Assembly (NCBI RefSeq): GCF_035958815.1 | Contig: NZ_CP108383.1 | Location: 5,270,001 to 5,334,000, forward strand | DNA length: 64,000 nt | Origin: Nocardia sp. NBC_01327 | GTDB lineage: Bacteria > Actinomycetota > Actinomycetes > Mycobacteriales > Mycobacteriaceae | Reading direction: 5' to 3' | Shown: positions 16,148 to 25,075 of the stretch, piece by piece | Numbering within the stretch: position 1 is the stretch's first letter | How the letters are laid out: each line of letters begins with the position of its first letter | Translations under genes and position numbers: made by a program | Notes under the pieces: model-generated | Database searches by the model: none | What the model was told of the DNA's origin: nothing | Seen by the model: only the letters and a program-made list of their open reading frames with translations

Positions 16148-17005
16148 ATGAGCAAAGCGACAGTCACGAGAACCCCGGCGATCACCTCGGTGCAAGCCCC
16201 GGACGGCACCCGAATCGGGTACCGGCAAATCGGTACAGGTCCGGGACTCGTCCTCGTGCACGGTGCGATGATGGCCTCGAAGAACTTCGAAACCCTCGCT
16301 GATCTCCTCGCCGCGGACTTCACGGTCTACGTTCCCGATCGCCGGGGTCGCGGGATGAGCGGGCCCTTCGGTCCGAACTATGGCATCCGGACCGAAATCG
16401 ATGATCTGGCAGCTCTATTGGAGGAGACCGGGGCGCACTACGTTTTCGGTCTCAGCGCGGGTGCGACGGTTGCGCTGCACGCCGCACGCGCCCTGCCGCA
16501 GATCACCAAGTTGGCCCTTTACGACGCACCGCTTGCTGATGCCGAGGGGAAGTCACCGCTCGGCTGGCTGGACCGTTTCGAGCATGAAATGAACTATGGC
16601 AAGACGGCTACGGCATTTGTCACCGTGCTCAAGGGGACCGGGGATATCGGCGGCGTCGCGAAACTCCCCAGAGTTATGTTGACACCCGTCATCGCACTGA
16701 TGTTGCGACTGAACAAGGGTACCGAAGACGACCCGTCTATGCGTGATCTGCTTCCCACGGTGCGCTACGACGTCGGCATGGTCGAAAGTGTGGTCGCTGA
16801 CAAGGATTTCAGCGGGTTGCGCTGTGACACCCTCCTGCTCGGTGGCGAGACGAGCATCGGCTATCTCCAGGACGCCTCGCAGACCCTCGAGAAGCTGCTG
16901 CCGGATGTTCGCCGTGTCACGCTCCCCGGTGTCGGGCATATGGCGGCACTCAATGATGAGAAGCCGGAACTGGTCGCCGCCGAGCTCCGCAGCTTCTTCC
17001 GGTGA
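16148..17005 (+). CDS. Alpha/beta-fold hydrolase
   Basis: 285 residues. HGAMM (oxyanion loop), nucleophile in FGLSAGATVAL, and catalytic His in PGVGHMAAL near the end. It is more distant from the two other hydrolases at 8533 and 11963. No clear ribosome site precedes the ATG at 16148, so the start is tentative. The gene ends 18 bases before a strong bidirectional terminator shared with nuoN. Confidence 0.88.
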   Translation: MSKATVTRTPAITSVQAPDGTRIGYRQIGTGPGLVLVHGAMMASKNFETLADLLAADFTVYVPDRRGRGMSGPFGPNYGIRTEIDDLAALLEETGAHYVFGLSAGATVALHAARALPQITKLALYDAPLADAEGKSPLGWLDRFEHEMNYGKTATAFVTVLKGTGDIGGVAKLPRVMLTPVIALMLRLNKGTEDDPSMRDLLPTVRYDVGMVESVVADKDFSGLRCDTLLLGGETSIGYLQDASQTLEKLLPDVRRVTLPGVGHMAALNDEKPELVAAELRSFFR

Positions 17006-17022
17006 GAGCACTTCCGGTGACA

Positions 17023-17055
17023 GCAAAGGCCCGCCACATCGTGGCGGGCCTTTGC
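17023..17055. terminator. Strong bidirectional terminator closing nuoN and the hydrolase gene
   Basis: GCAAAGGCCCGCCAC-atc-GTGGCGGGCCTTTGC, a perfect 15-base stem with a 3-base loop, midway between the stops of the convergent genes at 17005 and 17069. Confidence 0.9.
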
Positions 17056-17068
17056 TCGTTCGGGCAGA

Positions 17069-18685
17069 TCAGTGTGCGAAAGTGGCCGCGTTCTTGGCGA
17101 GGTCCAGCAGGGGTTGCGGGAAGATGCCGAGGACCAGGGTCGATGCCGCGGTCAGGGCGACCACCGTGGTGGTGAGGGTGGGGGAGACGACCGTGGCCGA
17201 GGTGGTCGGCGCGTCGGTGAAGAACATCAGGACGATGACGCGGATGTAGAAAAAGGCCGCGATGGCGCTGCTGATGACACCGACGATGACCAGGGTCGCG
17301 GCCTCGCCGGAGGAAGCGGCTTCGAAGACCGCGAACTTGGCGATGAAGCCGCTGGTGAGCGGGATTCCGGCAAAGGAAAGCAGGAACAGCGAGAAGATGG
17401 ATGCGAGCCAGGGGGAGCGGCGTCCCATTCCCGCCCAGGCCGAGAGAGCCGTTGCCTCGTCACCGTTCTCATCGCGCACCAGGCTCACCACGGCGAAAGC
17501 GCCGAGGGTTCCGAGTCCGTAGACCGCGAGGTAGAACAGCACCGAGGAGACGCCCGCCGTATTGGCGGCGACCAGGGCCGTGAGAATGAAGCCGGCGTGC
17601 GCCACCGACGAATACGCGAGCATGCGCTTCATATCCGTCTGCGTGACGGCGAAGACCGCGCCGACCACCATGGTGGCAATGGCGATGGCCGCCAGCACCG
17701 GCCGCCAGTCGTTGCGCAGTCCCGGCACCGCCACGTAGAGCACCCGCAGCATGGCGCCCACAGCCGCGATCTTGGTTGCGGCAGCCATGAATCCGGTGAT
17801 CGGAGTCGGCGCGCCCTGGTACACATCGGGCACCCAGGACTGGAACGGCACCGCACCGATCTTGAAGAGCAGCCCGACGGCCAGCATGCCGACGCCCAGT
17901 ACCGCCAGGGTGTGCGAGGAGCTGGTGTCGCGGGCCACCGCATCAGCGATCCCGGAGAGCCGCACGGTTCCGGCGTAGCCGTAGAGCAATGCCATTCCGT
18001 AGAGGAAGAACGCCGACGAGAACGCACCCAGCAGGAAGTACTTCAATGCCGCTTCCTGCGACAGCAATCGCTGCCGGCGAGCGAGCCCGCACAGCAGATA
18101 CAGCGGCAGCGACAGCACCTCCAGCGCCACGAACATGGTCAGCAGGTCATTGGATGCCGGGAAGAGCATGAGCCCGGCCACCGCGAACAGCGTGAGCGGG
18201 AAGACCTCGGTGGTGGCGACTCCCGCTCGGGTAGCGGCGATTTCGTCCGAACTGCCCGGCATGGACGCCGCCTGCGGAGCGAAAGCGTCCACCCCGCGCG
18301 AGGCGGTGAGGCTCCAGGTGCCCGGCCCCTCCTTGCGCACCGGCTGGCGATCGGACCGGCGCTCGGCAATGAACAGCAGCCCGAGAATCGAGACGACCAG
18401 GATGGTGCCCTGCAAATACAGCGTCACACCGTCGATGGCGACCGCCCCGACCACCGCGGTCTCATTGGTGCCGCACAGCCCGATCACCGCGCCGAGCGCG
18501 ACACCCATGCCGCCGAGTCCGAGGATCAGTTGGATCAGGTACCGGGATTGCCTGGGCGCGAACGCCTCCACCAGTACACCCGCGACCGCGACGCCGAATA
18601 CGATGAGCATCGGGGCGAGATCGCGATATTCGATACTCGGCGCGGGAACGGACGCGGTGGCGAGGATCAAGGGTGTAGCACTCAC
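17069..18685 (-). CDS. nuoN: NuoN, NADH-quinone oxidoreductase chain N
   Basis: 538 residues, about 14 membrane helices of the antiporter-like (proton-translocating) family. Helices around SVAHAGFILTAL and the Lys/Glu sites in LLFKIGAVPFQSWVPDVYQG are typical. It starts at GTG 18685, overlapping the nuoM stop (GTGA). It is the last gene of the operon and is followed by the terminator at 17023. It is somewhat longer than E. coli NuoN because of a loop of about 50 residues after the third helix (RSDRQPVRKEGPG onward), a feature of actinobacterial forms. Confidence 0.97.
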   Translation of the reverse strand: MSATPLILATASVPAPSIEYRDLAPMLIVFGVAVAGVLVEAFAPRQSRYLIQLILGLGGMGVALGAVIGLCGTNETAVVGAVAIDGVTLYLQGTILVVSILGLLFIAERRSDRQPVRKEGPGTWSLTASRGVDAFAPQAASMPGSSDEIAATRAGVATTEVFPLTLFAVAGLMLFPASNDLLTMFVALEVLSLPLYLLCGLARRQRLLSQEAALKYFLLGAFSSAFFLYGMALLYGYAGTVRLSGIADAVARDTSSSHTLAVLGVGMLAVGLLFKIGAVPFQSWVPDVYQGAPTPITGFMAAATKIAAVGAMLRVLYVAVPGLRNDWRPVLAAIAIATMVVGAVFAVTQTDMKRMLAYSSVAHAGFILTALVAANTAGVSSVLFYLAVYGLGTLGAFAVVSLVRDENGDEATALSAWAGMGRRSPWLASIFSLFLLSFAGIPLTSGFIAKFAVFEAASSGEAATLVIVGVISSAIAAFFYIRVIVLMFFTDAPTTSATVVSPTLTTTVVALTAASTLVLGIFPQPLLDLAKNAATFAH

Positions 18686-20298
18686 TTGTGAGCACCTCCG
18701 CTAGGTGTCTGTGCGGCTTCGGGTTTCACGGCCGGCGCCGGATCATGCTGTCCGATGGTGTCGAGCGTGCGTGCCACCGCCGGATCGATGCGGTCCAGAA
18801 CGGGTTTCGGGTACGCGCCGAGGAACAGCAGCGCCGCGATGAGGGGAACGACCACCACCATTTCCCGGGGGAGCAGATCGTAGAGCCGCTCATTGCCCTC
18901 CTTGACCGGCCCGGTCATCATTCGCTGGTACATCCACAGCACATACAGCGCCGCGAGCACCAGGGCGCTGGCCGCGAAGATCGCCGCCACCGGGTACCGC
19001 GTGAATGTGCCGATCAGCACCAGGAATTCGCTGATGAACGGTGCGAGTCCCGGCATCGACAGTGTCGCCAGACCGGAGATGAAGAAGGTTCCCGCCAGAA
19101 TCGGCGCGACCTTCTGCACCCCGCCGTACGCGGCAATGAGGCGACTTCCCCTGCGCGACACCAGGAATCCGGCGATCAGGAACAGCGCCGCAGTGGAGAT
19201 GCCGTGATTGACCATGTACAGCGTCGCCCCGGTGCCGCCCTGCGTGGTGAGCGCGAAGATCCCGAGGATGATGAAGCCGAAGTGCGAGATCGAGGTGTAG
19301 GCGATCAGTCGCATGACATCGGTCTGCCCGATGGCCAGTAGCGCCCCGTAGATGATGCCGATCACCGCGAGCACACTGATGAACGGCGCGTAAGTGGCTG
19401 TGGCGGAGGGGAACAGCAGCAGGCAGTAGCGCAGCATGCCGAACGTCCCGACCTTGTCGACCACCGCCATCATGAGCACCGCACTGGACGGAGTCGCGGC
19501 CACGGCCGCATCCGGCAACCAGGTGTGCAACGGCCACAGCGGCGCTTTCACCGCGAACGCGAACATGAATCCGAGGAACAGTGCGTTCAGCACCGCGGGC
19601 GTCGCACCCAGCTGCCCGGAGTTGGCGGCATGCATCACGACCCGGAAATCGAACGTCCCGGCCCCGTGCAACCCGAGCTTCTCCCGCGCGGTCAGCACGT
19701 ACAGCCCGATGACCGCCGCCAGCATGATGAGCCCGCCGAACAGGTTGTACAGCAGGAACTTCACCGCCGCCCGCGACCGCTGCGCCCGCATGCCCGGATC
19801 CCCGCTGCGCGGCCCGAACCCTCCGATGAGGAAGTACATCGGAATGAGCATGACCTCGAAGAACACGTAGAACAGTAGAATGTCCAAGGCGGTGAAGGAG
19901 ATCAGCACCATGGCTTCCACCACGAGCATGAGCGCCACGTAGTAGTGCGCTACCCGTGGACCGTTGCCGACCTCCCGCTCGTCCTGCCAGCCGGCGAGAA
20001 TGAGCAGCGGCGCCAGTCCCGCGGTGAGCAGGATCAGCACCAGGGCGATGCCGTCGATGCCGAGCGTGTATCCGGCCCCGAAGGCCGGAATCCACTCCCG
20101 CGATTCGACGAATTGATACTGCGCCCCACCGGTTTTGAACTGCGTGGCCAGCCAGATGGCGATCCCGAGCGTGCCCAGCGATACCAGCAGCGCGAAGATT
20201 CGCGCCCCGCTGCGCCAGGCGGCCGGGAAGAACAGTACGAGCGCGGCCCCCACCATGGGCACCGCCCACAGCATTGTCAGCCAGGGAAAGTCACTCAA
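18682..20298 (-). CDS. nuoM: NuoM, NADH-quinone oxidoreductase chain M
   Basis: 538 residues, antiporter-like membrane subunit of complex I. Hallmarks are KAPLWPLHTWLPDA with the key Lys, the preceding FMFAFAVK helix and VMRLIAYTSISHFGF. The start is TTG at 20298, overlapping the nuoL stop, so translation is coupled. An internal membrane Glu in VFFEVMLIPMYFLIG is the conserved proton-channel glutamate. Confidence 0.97.
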   Translation of the reverse strand: MSDFPWLTMLWAVPMVGAALVLFFPAAWRSGARIFALLVSLGTLGIAIWLATQFKTGGAQYQFVESREWIPAFGAGYTLGIDGIALVLILLTAGLAPLLILAGWQDEREVGNGPRVAHYYVALMLVVEAMVLISFTALDILLFYVFFEVMLIPMYFLIGGFGPRSGDPGMRAQRSRAAVKFLLYNLFGGLIMLAAVIGLYVLTAREKLGLHGAGTFDFRVVMHAANSGQLGATPAVLNALFLGFMFAFAVKAPLWPLHTWLPDAAVAATPSSAVLMMAVVDKVGTFGMLRYCLLLFPSATATYAPFISVLAVIGIIYGALLAIGQTDVMRLIAYTSISHFGFIILGIFALTTQGGTGATLYMVNHGISTAALFLIAGFLVSRRGSRLIAAYGGVQKVAPILAGTFFISGLATLSMPGLAPFISEFLVLIGTFTRYPVAAIFAASALVLAALYVLWMYQRMMTGPVKEGNERLYDLLPREMVVVVPLIAALLFLGAYPKPVLDRIDPAVARTLDTIGQHDPAPAVKPEAAQTPSGGAHK

Positions 20299-22184
20299 AA
20301 CAACCTCACCGCCAGCAGGGCGGCGGCCACCAGTGCCGCGCCGGTGAACATGGACAGAGCGTAGGAGCGCACAAAACCGGTCTGCAGCCGCCGGACTCGG
20401 CCCGACAGTCCGCCGATCATGGCGGCGGTGGTATTGACCAGGCCGTCGATGCCGCGATTGTCGACGAAGACCAGCGAGCGGGTCAGATGCTGACCGGGCC
20501 GCATGAACGCGCCCTCGTTGAACGCGTCGCCGTAGAGATCACGCCGCGCCGCCTGGGTGAGAGCAGTTCCCTCCGGGGCGATTTCGGGAATCGGATGGGC
20601 CGCGTACTGGTCGTAGGCCACCCATGCGCCCGCGGCCACCACGGCCAGGGCGAAGAAGGTGATGGCCCACACCGGGATGATCGGCTCACCGTGATGCGTG
20701 CCGACCACCGGCGCCAGCCAATTCTGCAGCGAGGAACCGTAGGCCAGCAGCGCGCCGGAGGTGACGGAACCGATGGCCAGCAGGATCATCGGACCGGTCA
20801 TGGAGGCGGGGGATTCGTGCGGATGCACCCCTTCCTTCCAGCGCTTCTCACCGAAGAAGGTGAGAAGCATGACGCGGGTCATGTAGAACGCGGTGATGCC
20901 CGCGCCGGCCAGTGCCGCGAGTCCGGTGATGATGCCGCCGAATCCGCCGTGCGCGAAGGCTGCTTCGATAATCCGGTCCTTGGACCAGAACCCCGCGAAG
21001 GGCGGCACTCCGAGGATGGCGAGATAGCCGAGCCCGAAGGTGACGTAGGTGATCGGCAGCAGCTTGCGCAATCCGCCGTACCGCCGCATATCGGTTTCGT
21101 CGTCCATGGCGTGCATGACCGACCCCGCACCGAGGAACAGCCCGGCCTTGAAGAACCCGTGTGTCAGCAAATGCATGATGGCCGCGGCGTATCCGACCGG
21201 TCCGAGGCCCGCCGCCAGAATCATGTAGCCGATCTGACTCATCGTCGACGCGGCGAGCGCCTTCTTGATGTCGTCCTTGGCGCAGCCGATGATCGCGCCG
21301 TAGAGCAGTGTGATCGCACCGACCGCCATGACCGCGGCCTGCGCACCCGGCGCCAGATCGAAGATCGGATTCGAGCGCGCGATCAGATACACACCGGCGG
21401 TGACCATGGTGGCCGCGTGGATGAGCGCCGACACCGGGGTCGGGCCCTCCATCGCGTCCCCGAGCCAGGCCTGCAGCGGCACCTGTGCCGACTTACCGCA
21501 TGCACCGAGCAGCAGCAGAAGCCCGATGGCAGTGAGGGTTCCGCCGCTCGCCTGATGCGCCGCCCCGAACACCGTCCGGAAGTCGATGCTGCCGAAGGTG
21601 GCGAACATGATCATGAGCGCGATAGCCAGACCCATATCGCCGACCCGGTTGACCACGAACGCCTTCTTGGCAGCCGTTGCGGCGGAAGGCTTGTGGTACC
21701 AGAACCCGATCAGCAGATACGACGCCAGGCCGACGCCTTCCCAGCCGAGGTACAGCACCAGGAAGTTGTCCGCGAGCACCAGCACCAGCATGGCCGCCAG
21801 GAACAGATTGAGGTAGGCGAAGAACCGCCGCCGTCCCTCATCGTGTGCCATGTACCCGATCGAATAGATGTGGATCAGCGATCCGACACCGGTGATCAGC
21901 AGCGCGAAGCACATCGACAGCTGATCCAATTGCAGTGCGGCATCGACCTTGAACCCGGTGACCGGCACCCAGCTGAACAGGTTGTAGTGCACGGCGCGAG
22001 TGGCATTGGAGCGATCGAGCATCTCCGAGAAGGCCCAGATCGCCACACCGAAGGATCCGAGAGCCAGCGCGGTGCCGACCCAGTGTCCCCACCGATCGCT
22101 GATTCGTCCCAGCATCAGCAGGAATACGGCGCCGCCGAGGGGCAGCGCCGGCAGCAGCCACAGCATCATCTGTGCGGTAGTCAT
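20295..22184 (-). CDS. nuoL: NuoL, NADH-quinone oxidoreductase chain L
   Basis: 629 residues, the distal antiporter-like subunit with its long C-terminal lateral helix. GWEGVGLASYLLIGFWY and SAQVPLQAWLGDAMEGPTPV carry the channel Glu and Lys, and HAATMVTAGVYLIARS is the usual broken-helix region. ATG at 22184 lies one base beyond the nuoK stop. The longer open frame upstream (to 22235) would overlap nuoK and lacks support. Confidence 0.97.
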   Translation of the reverse strand: MTTAQMMLWLLPALPLGGAVFLLMLGRISDRWGHWVGTALALGSFGVAIWAFSEMLDRSNATRAVHYNLFSWVPVTGFKVDAALQLDQLSMCFALLITGVGSLIHIYSIGYMAHDEGRRRFFAYLNLFLAAMLVLVLADNFLVLYLGWEGVGLASYLLIGFWYHKPSAATAAKKAFVVNRVGDMGLAIALMIMFATFGSIDFRTVFGAAHQASGGTLTAIGLLLLLGACGKSAQVPLQAWLGDAMEGPTPVSALIHAATMVTAGVYLIARSNPIFDLAPGAQAAVMAVGAITLLYGAIIGCAKDDIKKALAASTMSQIGYMILAAGLGPVGYAAAIMHLLTHGFFKAGLFLGAGSVMHAMDDETDMRRYGGLRKLLPITYVTFGLGYLAILGVPPFAGFWSKDRIIEAAFAHGGFGGIITGLAALAGAGITAFYMTRVMLLTFFGEKRWKEGVHPHESPASMTGPMILLAIGSVTSGALLAYGSSLQNWLAPVVGTHHGEPIIPVWAITFFALAVVAAGAWVAYDQYAAHPIPEIAPEGTALTQAARRDLYGDAFNEGAFMRPGQHLTRSLVFVDNRGIDGLVNTTAAMIGGLSGRVRRLQTGFVRSYALSMFTGAALVAAALLAVRLF

Positions 22185-22185
22185 A

Positions 22186-22485
22186 TCAGTACCGCAGCAG
22201 ACTGGCGTCGTCGACCGAGGTCGAGCGGCGGGCACGGAAGATGGTCATGATGATGGCCAGGCCGACCACGACCTCGGCGGCCGCGACCACCATGGTGAAG
22301 AAGGCGAACACCTGCCCGTCCAGATTGGCGTGCAGCCGGGCGAAGGTGACGAAGGCCAGGTTCACCGCATTGAGCATGAGCTCGATGCACATGAACACCA
22401 CGATCGCATTGCGCCGCACCAGCACTCCGGCCGCGCCGATGGTGAAGAGCAGGGCGGAGAGATACAGATAGTTGTCCGGGTTCAC
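22186..22485 (-). CDS. nuoK: NuoK, NADH-quinone oxidoreductase chain K
   Basis: 99 residues, three membrane helices, with the conserved membrane glutamates in CIELMLNAVNL and AAAEVVVGLA. The start is GTG 22485, overlapping the nuoJ stop as GTGA. Confidence 0.97.
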   Translation of the reverse strand: MNPDNYLYLSALLFTIGAAGVLVRRNAIVVFMCIELMLNAVNLAFVTFARLHANLDGQVFAFFTMVVAAAEVVVGLAIIMTIFRARRSTSVDDASLLRY

Positions 22486-23300
22486 CGCAAGCCTTCCTCT
22501 GATGAGTCGTCCCCGCTGCCACTGCCGACCGTGCGCACCACCGCTTCCTCGTGGGCGCGGTTGCGGCGATGCCGCAGAATGGAACTGACCGAGAGCTCCT
22601 CGAAGGAGCCGTCCGGCAGTCGCGCCGGTGCGTCGACGGCATTGTGGCGGGCGTACACGCCGGGCGTCGGCAGCGGTGTGACCCGCCTGCCGTCCCGGAA
22701 CCGCTGTTTGGACAGTTCGCGCTGATCGGTGCGCGGGCCGAACTTCTCCCGGTGCGCGAGCACCATGGCGCCGATGGTGGCGGTGATGAGCAGTGCGCCG
22801 GTCAGTTCGAACGCCCAGACGTAGCGCACGAAGATGAGTTCGGCGAGCGCCCCGATGGCGTCCTTACCGCCCAGCCCCGGGCCGATGGCGGCGACGCTGG
22901 TGGACTTCATACCGCGCGCGAGCGCGGCGATGATCAGCATGCCGAACCCGACACCGACGACGATCACCGCAATTCGCTGGCCCCGCAACGTCTCTCGCAG
23001 CGATTCCTGCGAGTCCACGCCGACCAGCATCAGTACGAACAGGAACAGCATCATGACCGCGCCGGTGTAGACGACGATCTGCACAATGCCCAGGAACAGC
23101 GCGTTCTCGGCGATATAGAAGGCCGAGAGCGTGATCATGGTGGCCGCCAGGCACAGTGCCGAATGCACGGCCTTGCGTGCGCACACCATGCCCAGCGCGC
23201 CGACCACCGCGATGACGGCCAGAATCCAGAACTGCACGGCCTCGCCGGTGGAGGTGTGGGTGATCACCTGCTGCGCCGGTTGGGCGTAGAGGGTATTCAT
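22482..23300 (-). CDS. nuoJ: NuoJ, NADH-quinone oxidoreductase chain J
   Basis: 272 residues. Five membrane helices occupy the first 190 residues (FLGIVQIVVYTGAVMMLFLF is the conserved third-helix region). The remaining 80 residues are a charged cytoplasmic tail (KFGPRTDQRELSKQRF onward), as in mycobacterial NuoJ but absent from E. coli. ATG 23300 overlaps the stop of the nuoHI frame (ATGA). Confidence 0.96.
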   Translation of the reverse strand: MNTLYAQPAQQVITHTSTGEAVQFWILAVIAVVGALGMVCARKAVHSALCLAATMITLSAFYIAENALFLGIVQIVVYTGAVMMLFLFVLMLVGVDSQESLRETLRGQRIAVIVVGVGFGMLIIAALARGMKSTSVAAIGPGLGGKDAIGALAELIFVRYVWAFELTGALLITATIGAMVLAHREKFGPRTDQRELSKQRFRDGRRVTPLPTPGVYARHNAVDAPARLPDGSFEELSVSSILRHRRNRAHEEAVVRTVGSGSGDDSSEEGLR

Positions 23301-25075
23301 CGCTTGACCCCTCCTTCGACTCCCGCGAGTTCGACTGCCGCACCGGGGACTTCACCGCGGTAGTAGGTGCCCTCGTCCGCGCCCGGGTACATGGCGTGCG
23401 GCGCGGGCTGCATGCCCGCCAGCATGGGCGCGAGCAGATCCCGCTTCTCGAGGATGAGATCGGCGCGATTGTCGTCGGCCATCTCGTACTCGTTGGTCAT
23501 GGTCAGCGCCCGGGTCGGGCAGGCCTCGATGCACAGGCCGCAGCCGATGCAGCGCAGGTAGTTGATCTGATAGACCTGGCCGTAGCGCTCACCGGGTGAG
23601 AAGCGCTCCTCCTCGGTATTGTCCGCGCCCTCCACATAGATGGCGTCGGCCGGGCAGGCCCAGGCGCACAGCTCGCAGCCGATGCACTTCTCCAGCCCGT
23701 CCGGATGCCGATTGAGCTGGTGCCGCCCGTGATAGCGCGGCGCCGTCGGCGTCTTGACCTCCGGGTACATCTCGGTGTTCGGCTTCTTGAACATGGTGGC
23801 GGCGGTGACGTAGAACCCGCCGAGCGGTTCCAGCAGACCGGATTTCGGCGTCGAGGCCATCGGCTCGGCCGGCATGGGCGGCACCGGGAAGTCCGAATAC
23901 ATCCGGGTCGCATCGGCATCCGGTGCGGCCTTGGAGCGATCGTCGCCCGCATGCCCGGCGCGCAGCACCATGCCGATCATCACCGCGGCGACCACCAGGC
24001 CGCCGATGACCATGCCCGGCGTCTGGACGTGAATGCCGTTGTTCTGCAGCGCGCGCAGCGTCGCCACGAACATGACCCAGGCCAGCGAGATCGGAATCAG
24101 CATCTTCCAGCCGAGATTCATGAACTGGTCGTAGCGCAGTCGCGGCAGCGTGCCGCGCAACCAGATGAATACGAACAGGAACGTCCACACCTTGGCGACG
24201 AACCAAATCATCGGCCACCAGCCGTGATTGGCGCCCGCCCACAGGCTGATCGGGAACGGTGCGTGCCAGCCGCCGAAGAACAGCGTGGTGGCCAGCGCGG
24301 AAACCGTTGCCATATTGATGTACTCGGCCATCATGAACATGGCGAACTTCAGCGAGGAGTACTCGGTGTGGAAACCGCCGACCAGCTCGCCCTCGGCCTC
24401 GGGCAGATCGAAGGGCGCGCGGTTGGTCTCACCGACCATGGACACCGCGTAGATGAGGAACGACGGCAGCAGCAGGAAGACGTACCAGGTGCCGAACTGC
24501 GCGCGCACGATATCGGAGGTGGCCATACTGCCCGAGAGCAGGAAGACCGCCGCGAAGCACAGCGCCATGGCGATCTCGTAGGAGATGACCTGCGCGGTGG
24601 AGCGCAGCCCGCCCAGCAGCGGGTAGGTGGAGCCGGAAGACCAGCCCGCCAGCACGATTCCGTACACGCCCACCGAGGCCATGGCCAGCACGTAGAGCAC
24701 ACCCACCGGCATATCCGTCAGCTGCAGCGGCGTGCGGTGCCCGAACATGGAGACCTCGGGCCCGAACGGAATCACCGCGAACGCCATCACGGCCGGAATC
24801 AGCGAAATGATCGGCGCCAGAATGAAAATGGGCTTGTCCACGATGGTCGGGATGATGTCCTCTTTGAGGAGCATCTTCACGCCGTCGGCAATGGACTGCA
24901 GGCTGCCGCGCGGCCCGACCCGGTTGGGGCCGACGCGCATCTGCATGAACGCCACGATCTTGCGCTCCGCGTACACCGCCAGCATCGGGATGAGCAGCAG
25001 GAAGACGAAGATGCCGACGGATTTGATCAGCACCAGCCACCACGGATCGTGGCCGAACATACTCAGATCACTCAC
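23297..25075 (-). CDS. nuoHI: NuoH-NuoI fusion: membrane quinone-site subunit joined to the two-[4Fe-4S] subunit
   Basis: 592 residues in one frame with no stop between two normally separate subunits. Residues 1 to about 380 are NuoH (eight or so membrane helices; AERKIVAFMQMRVGPNRVGP, ETNRAPFDLPEAEGELVGGF, RGTLPRLRYDQ). A short linker (SDFPVPPMPAEP) leads straight into NuoI from about 410. The two ferredoxin motifs are Cys464/467/470/474 (CIGCELCAWACP) and Cys509/512/515/519 (CIGCGLCIEACP). The start is GTG 25075 with AGGA upstream, overlapping the nuoG stop. In-frame ATGs at 23875 and 23860 could start a separate NuoI but no ribosome site precedes them. Fusion in the living cell is an inference; a lost stop by sequencing error is the main alternative. 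Confidence 0.88.
   Translation of the reverse strand: MSDLSMFGHDPWWLVLIKSVGIFVFLLLIPMLAVYAERKIVAFMQMRVGPNRVGPRGSLQSIADGVKMLLKEDIIPTIVDKPIFILAPIISLIPAVMAFAVIPFGPEVSMFGHRTPLQLTDMPVGVLYVLAMASVGVYGIVLAGWSSGSTYPLLGGLRSTAQVISYEIAMALCFAAVFLLSGSMATSDIVRAQFGTWYVFLLLPSFLIYAVSMVGETNRAPFDLPEAEGELVGGFHTEYSSLKFAMFMMAEYINMATVSALATTLFFGGWHAPFPISLWAGANHGWWPMIWFVAKVWTFLFVFIWLRGTLPRLRYDQFMNLGWKMLIPISLAWVMFVATLRALQNNGIHVQTPGMVIGGLVVAAVMIGMVLRAGHAGDDRSKAAPDADATRMYSDFPVPPMPAEPMASTPKSGLLEPLGGFYVTAATMFKKPNTEMYPEVKTPTAPRYHGRHQLNRHPDGLEKCIGCELCAWACPADAIYVEGADNTEEERFSPGERYGQVYQINYLRCIGCGLCIEACPTRALTMTNEYEMADDNRADLILEKRDLLAPMLAGMQPAPHAMYPGADEGTYYRGEVPGAAVELAGVEGGVKR

Noticed and set aside
23858..23875. Separate nuoI gene starting at ATG 23860 or 23875
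   Set aside because: No ribosome site precedes either ATG and the frame is continuous with nuoH, so I annotate a fusion and keep separate initiation only as an alternative.
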